A stretch of DNA of 64,000 nt from Acidaminococcus hominis (GTDB lineage Bacteria; Bacillota; Negativicutes; Acidaminococcales; Acidaminococcaceae), in NCBI RefSeq assembly GCF_021044795.1, contig NZ_JAJNOP010000009.1. The stretch is one strand, 5' to 3'. The notes beneath the pieces are model-generated. The model did not search any database, was not told the origin of the DNA, and was given only the letters and a program-made list of their open reading frames with translations. A program made the position numbers and the translations under genes. This document shows positions 42,003-50,909 of the stretch, piece after piece; the first letter of the stretch is position 1, and every line of letters begins with the position of its first letter.

Positions 42003-42971
42003 TTGAAGAAACTCCATTCCCTGTTTCTCGCCGTTTGCTGTCTGGCTGCGGCAGCACTTCTGGGCGGCTGCGGCAGCAGCACCACCAGCCAAAAGCCCTC
42101 AGCCCCCTCTGTGGACAAAGTCAGCATTACCTATGTACAGGCTCCCCTGAACGTGCCTTCCATTGTGGAAAAGGCCCAGCAGAGCTTTGAAAAGAAATTC
42201 AAGGAAAAAGGCATCACCGCCTCCTACTCCACCATTACTTCCGGGGCTGACCAAACTGCTGCCCTGGCTTCCGGGGACATTCAGTTCCTGAACTGTGTAG
42301 GCGGCTCCTCCGTCCTGCTGTCCGCTGCCAACGGCAACGACATCAAGATTATCAGCCTATACTCCCAGGCTCCCAAAGCCTTCAAGCTGTTCAGCAAGGA
42401 CGGCTCCATCAAGACCGCTGCTGACCTGAAAGGCAAAACCATTGCCGGACCTAAGGGCACCATCCTTCACGAACTGCTGGCAGCCTACCTGCAAAAGGCC
42501 GGGCTCACCATGAATGATGTGAAATTCGTTTCCATGGGCCTGCCCGCTGCCCACTCCGCCCTGGAAAACGGCAGCGCTGACTGCGCCCTGCTGGCTGGCC
42601 CTCTGGCCTACAACGCCGAAAAAGAAGGCCTGAACGTGGTTACCACCGGCGACGGTCTGGTTTCCGGCCTGACCGTTACTGCCGTCAGCGGCAAGTTCTA
42701 CAAGGACCACAAGGACCTGGTAGACACCTTCCTGGCCGTCCAGAAAGAAACCCTGGACTTCATGAAGAAGAACCCTGACGAAGCCCTGTCCCTGACAGCC
42801 AAAGCCACGGACCTGAGCCCCGAAGCCGTCAAGGAAATGTTCCCTCTGTATGACTTCAGCATGACCATCACTCCTGAAGCCAAGGAATCCCTGAAAAAGA
42901 CCCAGGACTTCCTGGTACAATCCGGCATGATGGAGAAGAAAGTCGATGTGGACGCGCTGTTCGTGCAGTAA
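42003..42971 (+). CDS. ABC transporter substrate-binding lipoprotein
   Basis: This 322-residue NMT1/SsuA-like solute-binding protein has a lipoprotein signal peptide with lipobox LLGGC (Cys near residue 22). The TTG at 42003 lies 10 bases after AGAAAGGA; a TTG at 41994 is too close to that site. Motifs include VSITYVQAPLNVPSIVEKA, LASGDIQFLNCVGGSSVL and DLKGKTIAGPKGTILHELL. It completes the permease-ATPase-binding protein set. A strong terminator follows. Confidence 0.9.
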   Translation: MKKLHSLFLAVCCLAAAALLGGCGSSTTSQKPSAPSVDKVSITYVQAPLNVPSIVEKAQQSFEKKFKEKGITASYSTITSGADQTAALASGDIQFLNCVGGSSVLLSAANGNDIKIISLYSQAPKAFKLFSKDGSIKTAADLKGKTIAGPKGTILHELLAAYLQKAGLTMNDVKFVSMGLPAAHSALENGSADCALLAGPLAYNAEKEGLNVVTTGDGLVSGLTVTAVSGKFYKDHKDLVDTFLAVQKETLDFMKKNPDEALSLTAKATDLSPEAVKEMFPLYDFSMTITPEAKESLKKTQDFLVQSGMMEKKVDVDALFVQ

Positions 42972-42982
42972 GCGTTTAAAAT

Positions 42983-43028
42983 AAAAATAAGGAATGGAAA
43001 ACAATTGTTTTCCATTCCTTATTTTTTT
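42983..43028. terminator. Intrinsic terminator
   Basis: AAAAATAAGGAATGGAAAAC pairs with its reverse complement around ATTG, with T7 at the end. It serves the transporter operon and can also serve the facing spoVS gene. Confidence 0.93.
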
Positions 43029-43047
43029 GCATTTTTAGCGATTTTAC

Positions 43048-43308
43048 TCAGCGCGGTTCAACCAGCAATTTGATTGCCGTTCTTTCTTCCCCATCAATAT
43101 TAATGTCGATGAAAGCGGGAACACACACCAGGTCCATGCCGTGGGGAGCCACAAAGCCACGGGCAATGGCCACTGCTTTAACAGCTTGGTTCAGGGCACC
43201 AGCACCGATGGCTTGGATTTCTGCTTTGCCATTTTCCCGCAGAACTCCGGCCAATGCGCCAGCTACAGAATTCGGATTTGATTTTGTAGAAACTTTTAGT
43301 ACATCCAT
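43048..43308 (-). CDS. spoVS: SpoVS family protein
   Basis: This 86-residue small protein of the stage V sporulation S family (MDVLKVSTKSNPNSVAGALAG, IQAIGAGALNQAVKAVAIARG, INGEER-like TAIKLLVEP). I chose the ATG at 43308, where family homology begins; an in-frame extension upstream is AT-rich and hydrophobic and lacks a ribosome-binding site. SpoVS-like proteins are thought to bind nucleic acid. They also occur outside spore formers. It stands alone, with a TGTTATAAT extended -10 upstream. Confidence 0.92.
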   Translation of the reverse strand: MDVLKVSTKSNPNSVAGALAGVLRENGKAEIQAIGAGALNQAVKAVAIARGFVAPHGMDLVCVPAFIDINIDGEERTAIKLLVEPR

Positions 43309-43437
43309 GTTGTGTATCCCCCTCGTTTTTTCAATAATGAACAATAAATTTAAAAATAAATTTATTGTTATTATAACACATTTTCCCAAAAAGCATTACA
43401 TTATCTTTTATTTTGGCTATAGAAATTTCGTATTCCT

Positions 43438-43995
43438 TTAACAATGTTCCCCTTTTATCAGATATAACAGCAGGGCGGACAGGGATTTTGCGTCAAAAAG
43501 CTCTTCTTTCAGGACCATTTCCCGAACTTGGTCCGGGGTAAAGGTTTCCACATCCAGAAATTCGTCAGGATCCGGGTGCTGAGCCCCTTCATGCAGTCCT
43601 TTTGCTACGTACAAATGTATTACCTCATCGGTAAAGCCAGGTGTAGTGACAATAGAAGTCAGGTAAGTCCACTCGTCTGCGGTCAAACCTGTTTCTTCAG
43701 ACAGTTCCCGCTTGGCACAGTCGATGATATTCTCGCAGTTTTCCAATTTTCCTGCGGGAATTTCGTACAAAACGGAGTGCACAGGGTATCTATACTGTTT
43801 CACTAAGGTAATCCGTCCGTCGGTATGCACGGGAAGTATACCTACTGCTCCAGGGTGCTTGATGGTCTCCCGGGTGGTAATCCGTCCGCTGGGCAGTTTG
43901 ACCCGGTCAATATCCACGTGCAGCAGGCGTCCGTCAAACCCGCGCTCACTGGACAGCTTTTCTTCGTCCAGGCGCTGATCATGCATGATTTTCAT
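43438..43995 (-). CDS. NUDIX hydrolase, probable ADP-ribose pyrophosphatase
   Basis: This 185-residue protein has the NUDIX box GKLENCENIIDCAKRELSEETGL, preceded by VKQYRYPVHSVLYEIPAGK, which is the ADP-ribose pyrophosphatase subtype (NudF-like). It likely hydrolyses ADP-ribose to AMP and ribose-5-phosphate. The start overlaps the recN stop by 4 bp, so it is the last gene of the argR-recN transcript. Confidence 0.93.
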   Translation of the reverse strand: MKIMHDQRLDEEKLSSERGFDGRLLHVDIDRVKLPSGRITTRETIKHPGAVGILPVHTDGRITLVKQYRYPVHSVLYEIPAGKLENCENIIDCAKRELSEETGLTADEWTYLTSIVTTPGFTDEVIHLYVAKGLHEGAQHPDPDEFLDVETFTPDQVREMVLKEELFDAKSLSALLLYLIKGEHC

Positions 43996-45704
43996 TTTTT
44001 CTTCGGCTCCTTATTCTGTTTTTTCACGGCAGCCGCCATAGCAAGCAGCTCCCGGGCGTTTTCCCGGGCCGACTGGGATTGGTTGGTGCCGCCGGTCATT
44101 CTCATGATTTCCTGAATCCGGCCTTCCTGGTCCAGGGCTTCCACCTGGCTGGTGGTGCTGCTGCCGGCGGTGGATTTGTGAATATACAGGTGGTGGTCCG
44201 CAAAGCAGGCAATCTGGGCCAGGTGGGTAATGCACAGCACCTGGCGCTCGCCGGCAATCAGGGCCATCTTTTCGGCCATTTTCTGGGCGGTCACCCCGCC
44301 CACCCCGGTATCAATTTCGTCAAAGATCATGGTGGGAACCCCAAAATTCCGCAGCATGACGGTCTTCAGCGCCAAAGCAAACCGGGACAATTCGCCGCCG
44401 GAAGCAATCCGGGCCAGGGGCTTTACAGGCATCCCAGCATTGGCCGAGAACAGGAAAACGGCTTCGTCCTGGCCTTTCAGGCCGCAGTGGGACAGTTTGG
44501 TAAAGCCGATTTCCACCCGCCCCTGGGGCATGGCCAAATCGTGGATATGGGGCAGCAGGGCCTTGCACAGGGACTCCCCTGCCTTTTTCCGTTCCACCGT
44601 CAGGGCCTCCGCCTTCCGCTCCAGTTCCTGGCGCAGGGCATCGGCCTTTTTCCGGCAGTTCCGGATGGTGGATTCCAGGGAAAGGAGGCCCTGGTATTCG
44701 GTCTGGGCGGCTTCCTGGTAGGCCAGTACCTTTTCCAGGGAGCCCCCATATTTTTGTTTCAGGCGGTACAGCAGGTCCAGCCGTTCCTGGGCCTGGGCCA
44801 GCTGCTCCCGGTCCTCCGGGTCGCTGCTGAGCAGGTCCCCCAGGGACTGGCGCACGTCCTCCAGCACCTGCCAGGAGGAATCCATGGCCTCCCGGTAACG
44901 GCTGAGCTCCGGGGCGTATTCCAGCACCCGATCCAGGGAGCCCAGGGCAGCGTTCAGGCTGTCCAGGACGCTGCTGCTTTCTTCTTCCGAGCCGTTCAGG
45001 TAGTGATAGGCTTCCCCCACTGCTTCCAGGATTTTTTCCTGGTTCAGCAGCTTCTTCACCTGGGTCCGGAGGGTTTCGTCCTCGCCCAGCTGGATATGGG
45101 CGTCCTCAATTTCCTTGATTTCCCCCTCCAGCCGTTCCAGGTCCTCGGTCTGCCGGGAATCCTTCTTCAGCCAGCGCTGGAGCTCCTGGTCAGCCTGCTG
45201 CCACTGGCGGTAGCTGTCCTGGTAGTCCTTCAGCAGGGGCCCAATGCCCGGGTCGTAGCTGTCCAAGATGTTTAGGGCAGCGCCCGCAGCCAAAAGGGTC
45301 TGGTTTTCGTGCTGGCCATGGATATCCGCCAGCTGGGAAGCCAGCCGGGACAGTACGTGGACGGGCACCTGGCGTTCGTTGACAAAGGCCTGGCTCTTGC
45401 CCTGGGCCGTGACTTTCCGGCGCAGGAACAGCATGCCGTCCTCGGCGTCCATGTCCAGTTCTTTCAAAATAGCCTGCACCCCGGGCTGATCTTCAATATC
45501 GAAAACGGCCTGGATCCAGTAGGCATCGGCCCCCTGGCGCAAATAATCCACGGAAGCCCGGCTGCCCAGCACAATGCTGAAGGCATCAATGAGAATGGAT
45601 TTGCCGGCACCGGTTTCCCCGGTAAACACATTGAAGCCCGGGGTGAAATCCACCCGCAGGTGGTCAATCAGGGCAAAATTATGTACTTCCAGTGAGGTCA
45701 GCAT
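43992..45704 (-). CDS. recN: DNA repair protein RecN
   Basis: RecN is an SMC-like ATPase acting in double-strand-break repair. The 570-residue protein has Walker A TGETGAGKSILIDA near residue 35, long coiled-coil segments in the middle (about 150-370), the signature RIASGGELSRFALALK and Walker B MIFDEIDTGVGG. It lies 4 bp after argR. Length is normal. Confidence 0.97.
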   Translation of the reverse strand: MLTSLEVHNFALIDHLRVDFTPGFNVFTGETGAGKSILIDAFSIVLGSRASVDYLRQGADAYWIQAVFDIEDQPGVQAILKELDMDAEDGMLFLRRKVTAQGKSQAFVNERQVPVHVLSRLASQLADIHGQHENQTLLAAGAALNILDSYDPGIGPLLKDYQDSYRQWQQADQELQRWLKKDSRQTEDLERLEGEIKEIEDAHIQLGEDETLRTQVKKLLNQEKILEAVGEAYHYLNGSEEESSSVLDSLNAALGSLDRVLEYAPELSRYREAMDSSWQVLEDVRQSLGDLLSSDPEDREQLAQAQERLDLLYRLKQKYGGSLEKVLAYQEAAQTEYQGLLSLESTIRNCRKKADALRQELERKAEALTVERKKAGESLCKALLPHIHDLAMPQGRVEIGFTKLSHCGLKGQDEAVFLFSANAGMPVKPLARIASGGELSRFALALKTVMLRNFGVPTMIFDEIDTGVGGVTAQKMAEKMALIAGERQVLCITHLAQIACFADHHLYIHKSTAGSSTTSQVEALDQEGRIQEIMRMTGGTNQSQSARENARELLAMAAAVKKQNKEPKKK

Positions 45705-45708
45705 GGTA

Positions 45709-46161
45709 TCAGACCTTTTTCAGCATCAGCCGTCTTTTCACGGCTTCCACATTTTCTTTGCCGTCCACAATCAAAAGGACGGTATCGTCCCCGCCTACGG
45801 TACCCAGCAGGTCCCCCCAGTTCAGGTGGTCCAGGGAATAGGCTACGGCCTGGGCCGTACCGGGCTGGGTGTGGATCACAATCAGGTTTTCCGAGGAGTT
45901 GATGGTGAGGATGTAGCGCCGGAGGGTATCCTCCAGCCGTTCCCGGGTCAGAATCTCGCCGTTGTCCGTGGGGAACCCGTACTTGTAGCGGCCATTGTCA
46001 TCTGGGACCTTGATGAGCATCATGTCCTTGATGTCCCGGGACACGGTGGCCTGGGTCACGTTAAAGCCGGCGTCCCGCAGAGCCTCGGCCAGGTCCGTTT
46101 GGGTTTCAATATGCTGGGTAGCGATAATGTTTTTAATGGCTTCTTGTCTTGATAGTTTCAT
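45709..46161 (-). CDS. argR: Arginine repressor
   Basis: ArgR represses arginine synthesis genes when arginine is bound. The 150-residue protein has an N-terminal winged helix (SRQEAIKNIIATQHIETQTDL, VTQATVSRDIKDM) and the C-terminal hexamerisation and arginine-binding domain (GTVGGDDTVLLIV). It sits between nadK and recN, the usual Firmicute position. argC at 61.6 kb is a likely target in this window. Confidence 0.96.
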   Translation of the reverse strand: MKLSRQEAIKNIIATQHIETQTDLAEALRDAGFNVTQATVSRDIKDMMLIKVPDDNGRYKYGFPTDNGEILTRERLEDTLRRYILTINSSENLIVIHTQPGTAQAVAYSLDHLNWGDLLGTVGGDDTVLLIVDGKENVEAVKRRLMLKKV

Positions 46162-46175
46162 GGTCTGGAAACCTC

Positions 46176-47051
46176 CTACTTGATGGTTTGTCCCTCGTTC
46201 TTCAGCATCCGTTCCTGCCAGGTTTCGTAGTAGGACAAGGGGCTGGTCCGGATAAAACGGGCATCAAAGGGACATTTTTCAATGACAGCCTTCTGGTTGG
46301 GCTCCAGGTGGCTGACCGTCATGCCGTCTGCGGAAATCAAGATGGTTTCGTAGGGCGGCCGGGGTTCAATTTCAATGGGATCCTTGATGGGAATCACCAG
46401 GGGTCTGGCATGGAGGGCGTGAGGGCAGATGGGTGTCAAAATGGCTACCTTCAGGCTGGGATGGACCACCGGGCCCCCTGCGGACAGGGAATAGGCCGTG
46501 GAGCCAGTAGCGGTGGCCACGATTAGGCCGTCGGAAGGCGCATTGGCGGTAGGTTCTCCGCCGATTTTTACCCCCAGCCGGGTGAGCCGGGAACGGTCGG
46601 CGCTTTCCAGCACCATATCGTTCAGGCAGTGGGCCTTGGTCACCAGGTGCTTGCCTTCCCACACGGTGACCTGGAGCATGGAGCGCTTTTCAATGGTATA
46701 GCGCCGGTCCCGCACCTTCAAAAGGCAAGGGTACAGGTCCGCCAGCTCCCCTTCGGTCAAAAAGCCCAGTTTTCCCAGATTAATGCCCAAAAGGGGAATA
46801 TTGAGCGGCGTCACGTGCCGGGCGGCCCGAAGAATGGTTCCATCGCCGCCCAGGGTCAGGGCCACGTCCAGCTTGCTTAGGCTGGCCGGGTCGTCCTGGT
46901 CATAGCCGGGCACCCCGAAGGAGTCCGCAATTTCCTGGGGAAAAATCACCTGAATCTGGTTTTTCCGGCAGAACTCCACCAATTTGGGCAATATATCCCG
47001 TACTTTTTCTTTGGGTAAATTGGGAAAAACACCAATCTGCATCTCGTCCAT
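46176..47051 (-). CDS. nadK: NAD kinase
   Basis: NadK phosphorylates NAD to NADP. The 291-residue protein has the diagnostic LGGDGTILRAAR motif with the catalytic Asp, NLGKLGFLTEG, and the VATATGSTAYSLSAGGPVVHP motif. It lies 12 bp after tlyA and 14 bp before argR. Together with nadABC at 12.6-16.0 kb the window covers much of NAD(P) supply. Confidence 0.97.
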   Translation of the reverse strand: MDEMQIGVFPNLPKEKVRDILPKLVEFCRKNQIQVIFPQEIADSFGVPGYDQDDPASLSKLDVALTLGGDGTILRAARHVTPLNIPLLGINLGKLGFLTEGELADLYPCLLKVRDRRYTIEKRSMLQVTVWEGKHLVTKAHCLNDMVLESADRSRLTRLGVKIGGEPTANAPSDGLIVATATGSTAYSLSAGGPVVHPSLKVAILTPICPHALHARPLVIPIKDPIEIEPRPPYETILISADGMTVSHLEPNQKAVIEKCPFDARFIRTSPLSYYETWQERMLKNEGQTIK

Positions 47052-47063
47052 AGTTTTACCCCC

Positions 47064-47867
47064 TCATTTTTCCAGGGTGTCATGGGACGCTGCAACCACG
47101 GCCTGAATCCGGTCTTCCGTAACAGCATCTTCCCCCTGTTTTCCTGCATATAATAGATATTCTATATTGCCTTCCGGTCCCCGGATGGGTGAAAAATCCA
47201 GGCCCAAAGGCACAAACCCGATTTCCCGGGCGGTGGCCAGCACCTTTTCGATGACCTCCAAGTGGACGGCCCGGTCCCGGACCACCCCTTTCTTGCCCAC
47301 CTTCTCCCGGCCAGCTTCAAACTGGGGTTTGATCAGGGCAATGAGAAAGCCATCGTCTTTTAAAATTTTATAGGCACTGGGCAGTACCTTGTCCAGGGAG
47401 ATAAAGGCCACATCTATGGTAATGCCGTCCACCTTTTCTCCCAGGGAATCTTCTTCCAAAAAGCGGACATTGGTCCGTTCCAGATTGACCACCCGGGGGT
47501 CCTGGCGCAGTTTCCAGGCCAATTGGCCGTAGCCCACGTCAATGGCAAATACCTTCCGGGCGCCGTTTTGCAGGGCGCAGTCTGTAAACCCCCCAGTGGA
47601 AGCTCCCAGGTCTGCGATAACCTTGTCCGTCAAATCGATGGGAAATACTTCCAGGGACTTGGCCAGCTTGTAGCCGCCCCGGCTTACATAGGGCATTTTC
47701 TTGCCCAAAAGGGTAATCTTCACATCTGGCTTTACCATGGTTCCCGGCTTGTCCACCTTTTGGTCGTCGACCAGGACCTCGCCGGCCATGATTACGGCCT
47801 GGGCCTTGCTGCGGGTTTCAAAATACCCTTCCCGGGTCAAAAATACATCCAGTCGTTCTTTACTCAT
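47064..47867 (-). CDS. tlyA: TlyA family rRNA 2'-O-methyltransferase
   Basis: TlyA methylates 16S and 23S rRNA riboses in bacteria where it has been studied. The 267-residue protein has an N-terminal S4 RNA-binding domain (KERLDVFLTREGYFETRSKAQ) and a Rossmann methyltransferase domain (ADLGASTGGFTDCALQNGARKVFAIDVGYGQL, IKPQFEAGRE). Its start overlaps the dxs stop by 4 bp. Confidence 0.95.
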   Translation of the reverse strand: MSKERLDVFLTREGYFETRSKAQAVIMAGEVLVDDQKVDKPGTMVKPDVKITLLGKKMPYVSRGGYKLAKSLEVFPIDLTDKVIADLGASTGGFTDCALQNGARKVFAIDVGYGQLAWKLRQDPRVVNLERTNVRFLEEDSLGEKVDGITIDVAFISLDKVLPSAYKILKDDGFLIALIKPQFEAGREKVGKKGVVRDRAVHLEVIEKVLATAREIGFVPLGLDFSPIRGPEGNIEYLLYAGKQGEDAVTEDRIQAVVAASHDTLEK

Positions 47868-49765
47868 TGCTTCTCTTTCTCTTTTCTCAGATTTGCCCAG
47901 GCTTCTGTCAGGGTTTGGGTAACGCCTTGAACATCCAGGCCCAAATCCCGGAGCAGCAGGTCCCGTTTGCCATGGGTGACAAAAACGTCGGGAATCCCCA
48001 GGTTCAGCACCTGGCAGCGCTTCAGCAGCTGCTGCCGGTTCAGCAGGTCCAGGACTCCGGCGCCAAAGCCGCCCCGGAGGGCATTTTCTTCCAGGGTAAC
48101 CAGAAGGGGTACCCGCTGGGCTGCTTTCACCAGTGCTTCCTGGTCCAGGGGCTTCACAAACCGGGCGTTCACCACCCCGGCGGAAATGCCCTGCTTGGCC
48201 AGTTCTGCTGCGGCCTCCCGGGCAGTTTCCACCATGGTGCCCACGGCCCAGATATCCAGATCCGTACCTTCTGCCAGCCGCTCACTTTTGCCAAGGGGCA
48301 GGGTGTGCAGGGGTTCCGAAATATCCACCCCCAGCCCGGCGCCCCTGGGATACCGGAGCATCACCGGGGTTTTCATGGCCGCGGCGGTTTTCACCATATG
48401 CCGCAGTTCGTTTTCGTCCTTGGGTACCATCACCGTAAAGTTGGGCAGCAGGGACACAAAGGAAAGGTCGTAGTTGCCGTGGTGGGTGGCGCCGTCGTCC
48501 CCTACCAGTCCCGCCCGGTCCAGGCATAGGATAAAGGGCAGGTTCTGCATGGCCACATCGTGGAGCAGCTGGTCAAAGGCCCGCTGGGCAAAGGTGGAGT
48601 ACAGAGCGGTTACCGGGTGGTAGCCATTGGCCGCCAGCCCTGCTGCCATGGTGACGGCGTGCTGCTCGGCAATGCCCACGTCAAAGAACCGGTCCGGGTA
48701 GTACTTGCCAAACACGTCCAGGCCCGTGCCTTCCGGCATGGCCGCCGTAATGGCCACCAGCTTCTTGTCCTTTTCCCCCAGCTCCACCAGGGTGTTGCTG
48801 AAGGCTTTGGTATAGGTAATGGGGGTGCCCGCCTTGGCGATTTTCTTGCCGGTGGCAATGTCAAAGGGGCCGGTGCCGTGGAACCGGTTGGGTTCCTGCT
48901 CCGCCGGTTTGTACCCTTTTCCTTTGGTGGTAATTACATGGATGAGCACCGGTTCATCCAGATTTTTGGCTTTTTCAAGGGTTTCTGTCAGGGCTGCCAG
49001 GTCGTGGCCGTCCACCGGACCCAGGTACTTGAAGCCCAGGTCCTCAAACAGCATACCGGGCACAAAAAAGTATTTGAAACTGTCCTTCAGCCGGGCTGCC
49101 AGCCGGGCCACCGAATCCCCGATGGAGGGTATGCTTTTCAGCACCCCTTCGATGTCTTCTTTCACTCGGGAATATTTGGGGTCCGTGCGCAGCTCGATAA
49201 GATAGGTGGACAGCGCCCCTACGTTTTTGGAAATGGACATTTCGTTGTCATTTAAGATGACAATCAGCTTTTTGTGCATATCCCCTACATTGTTCAGCCC
49301 TTCCATGGCTTCGCCGCCGGTAAGGGCGCCGTCGCCAATGACGGCAATCACGTTGTAGTCGTCCCCTGCCAGATCCCTGGCACAGGCAATCCCCAGAGCC
49401 GCCGAAATGGAGGTGCTGGAGTGGCCGGTGCCAAAGCAGTCATATTCGCTCTCCGTGCGCTTGGGAAAGCCGCAGAGGCCCCCGTACTGGCGCAGGGTGG
49501 AAAACGCGTCCTGACGCCCGGTGAGAATCTTGTGGACGTAGGATTGGTGGCCTACGTCCCAGACAAGCTTGTCCCGGGGCATGGAAAACACCCGGTGCAG
49601 GGCTACGGTAAGCTCCACCACCCCCAGGTTGGGGGCCAGATGGCCGCCGTTTTTGGAGGTCACCTGGATCAGCAGGTCACGGATTTCCTGGCACAGCTGG
49701 GGTAGTTTGTTCACAGGTACTTTTTTTAGGTCTGACGGTGTGTGAATGGTTTCTAGTAAGCTCAT
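47864..49765 (-). CDS. dxs: 1-deoxy-D-xylulose-5-phosphate synthase
   Basis: Dxs condenses pyruvate and glyceraldehyde-3-phosphate, the first step of the MEP isoprenoid pathway. The 633-residue thiamine diphosphate enzyme shows GHQSYVHKILTGR, GTGHSSTSISAALGIA, the TPP motif GDGALTGGEAMEGLNN, and DVGIAEQHAVTMAAGLA with the catalytic Glu. I chose the ATG at 49765, nine bases after AGGA; a GTG two codons earlier is possible. It lies just after ispA, supplying the same pathway. Confidence 0.97.
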   Translation of the reverse strand: MSLLETIHTPSDLKKVPVNKLPQLCQEIRDLLIQVTSKNGGHLAPNLGVVELTVALHRVFSMPRDKLVWDVGHQSYVHKILTGRQDAFSTLRQYGGLCGFPKRTESEYDCFGTGHSSTSISAALGIACARDLAGDDYNVIAVIGDGALTGGEAMEGLNNVGDMHKKLIVILNDNEMSISKNVGALSTYLIELRTDPKYSRVKEDIEGVLKSIPSIGDSVARLAARLKDSFKYFFVPGMLFEDLGFKYLGPVDGHDLAALTETLEKAKNLDEPVLIHVITTKGKGYKPAEQEPNRFHGTGPFDIATGKKIAKAGTPITYTKAFSNTLVELGEKDKKLVAITAAMPEGTGLDVFGKYYPDRFFDVGIAEQHAVTMAAGLAANGYHPVTALYSTFAQRAFDQLLHDVAMQNLPFILCLDRAGLVGDDGATHHGNYDLSFVSLLPNFTVMVPKDENELRHMVKTAAAMKTPVMLRYPRGAGLGVDISEPLHTLPLGKSERLAEGTDLDIWAVGTMVETAREAAAELAKQGISAGVVNARFVKPLDQEALVKAAQRVPLLVTLEENALRGGFGAGVLDLLNRQQLLKRCQVLNLGIPDVFVTHGKRDLLLRDLGLDVQGVTQTLTEAWANLRKEKEKQ

Positions 49766-49785
49766 TAACACCTGTCCTCTCTCAC

Positions 49786-50661
49786 TTACTTCTTGCGATT
49801 GTATAGATACCGGGTGATTTCTAACAGTACTTCGGCCTTTTCCCCGTAGGGAGCCAGTACTGCTTCGGCTTCGCGCAGGGTTTCTGCAGCCATTTCCCGG
49901 GCTTTTTCTAAGGAATACAAGGATACGTAGGTGGATTTATGCAGCTTCTCATCGGAGCCCTTGGGCTTGCCCATAACGGCTGCGTCCCCTACCACATCCA
50001 GGATATCGTCGGTAATCTGGAAGGCCAGGCCAAAGAGTTTGGCAAAATGGGTCAGGTCTTCCAGGGTCTTGGCATCAGCTCCGGCCAGCAGGGCCCCGCC
50101 CCGGACCGCTGCCACAAACAGGGCACCGGTTTTGGCTTCATGGAGCTGTTTCATTTCGGCGGCGGACAGGTGCTTGTCTTCGGAGGTAATATCCAAAGCT
50201 TGCCCCCCTACCATGCCTACAGGGCCAGCGCAGTGGGCCACCAGCCGGACAACTTTCAAAAGGACCGCAGGGTCTACGCCTGGCTGTTCCAGCATGACTT
50301 CAAAGGCCTGGGTCAAAAGGCCGTCCCCGGCCAGCAGCGCCATGGCGTCCCCGTACACCTTGTGGTTGGTGAGCCGGCCCCGGCGGTAGTCGTCGTTGTC
50401 CATGGAGGGCAGGTCATCGTGGATCAGGGAATAGGTATGAATCATTTCCAGGGCGGAGGCCACCGGCAAAAACTTGGTGCCGTCGGCGCCTGCTGCATCG
50501 GCCGCTGCCATCATCAAAATAGGCCGCAGCCGCTTGCCGCCTGCTTCCACGGAATATTCCATGGCTTCATCTACCGGGGAGATGCTCCCCTGGCCCAGAC
50601 GCTGGTGCAGGTAGTCCCCTACCAGTTTGCCCCGCTCTGCCAAATAACTTTTCAGTTCCAT
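49786..50661 (-). CDS. ispA: Farnesyl diphosphate synthase (polyprenyl synthetase)
   Basis: IspA builds farnesyl diphosphate from IPP and DMAPP for undecaprenyl and quinone lipids. The 291-residue protein has both aspartate-rich motifs (LIHDDLPSMDNDDYRRGR and FQITDDILDVVGD), GGKRLRPILMMA and KTGALFVAA. The ATG at 50661 overlaps the xseB stop (TAATG). A longer in-frame opening would cover xseB and is rejected. Confidence 0.97.
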   Translation of the reverse strand: MELKSYLAERGKLVGDYLHQRLGQGSISPVDEAMEYSVEAGGKRLRPILMMAAADAAGADGTKFLPVASALEMIHTYSLIHDDLPSMDNDDYRRGRLTNHKVYGDAMALLAGDGLLTQAFEVMLEQPGVDPAVLLKVVRLVAHCAGPVGMVGGQALDITSEDKHLSAAEMKQLHEAKTGALFVAAVRGGALLAGADAKTLEDLTHFAKLFGLAFQITDDILDVVGDAAVMGKPKGSDEKLHKSTYVSLYSLEKAREMAAETLREAEAVLAPYGEKAEVLLEITRYLYNRKK

Positions 50662-50906
50662 TATTCTTTCTCCTCCGGGAAAAGGGCTAAGGAAAAGTCG
50701 TCCTTGCCGTCTTCCACGATTTTCTTCACATCCTGCTGGGCCTGCTGCAGCTGGCCTGCACACTGCTTGCTGAGCCCCATGCCTTCCTTGAACAGGGCCA
50801 GGGTTTCTTCCAGGGGCAGTTCGCCGCTTTCCAGTTGTTCTACAATGGTTTCCAGCCGTTTCAGTCCCTCTTCAAAGGACGGGGTTTCTGCTTTTTTTCT
50901 CACCAT
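50661..50906 (-). CDS. xseB: Exodeoxyribonuclease VII small subunit
   Basis: An 81-residue acidic helical protein (SFEEGLKRLETIVEQLESGELPLEETLALFKEGM) that is the canonical XseB sequence. It binds the coiled coil of XseA to form the single-strand exonuclease. It lies 3 bp after xseA and overlaps ispA. Confidence 0.96.
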   Translation of the reverse strand: MVRKKAETPSFEEGLKRLETIVEQLESGELPLEETLALFKEGMGLSKQCAGQLQQAQQDVKKIVEDGKDDFSLALFPEEKE

Positions 50907-50909
50907 GGT

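Noticed and set aside
42003..42971. MetQ, the missing methionine-binding protein
   Set aside because: The sequence and neighbours fit a SsuA/NMT1-type binding protein with its own permease and ATPase, and no SAM riboswitch precedes it.
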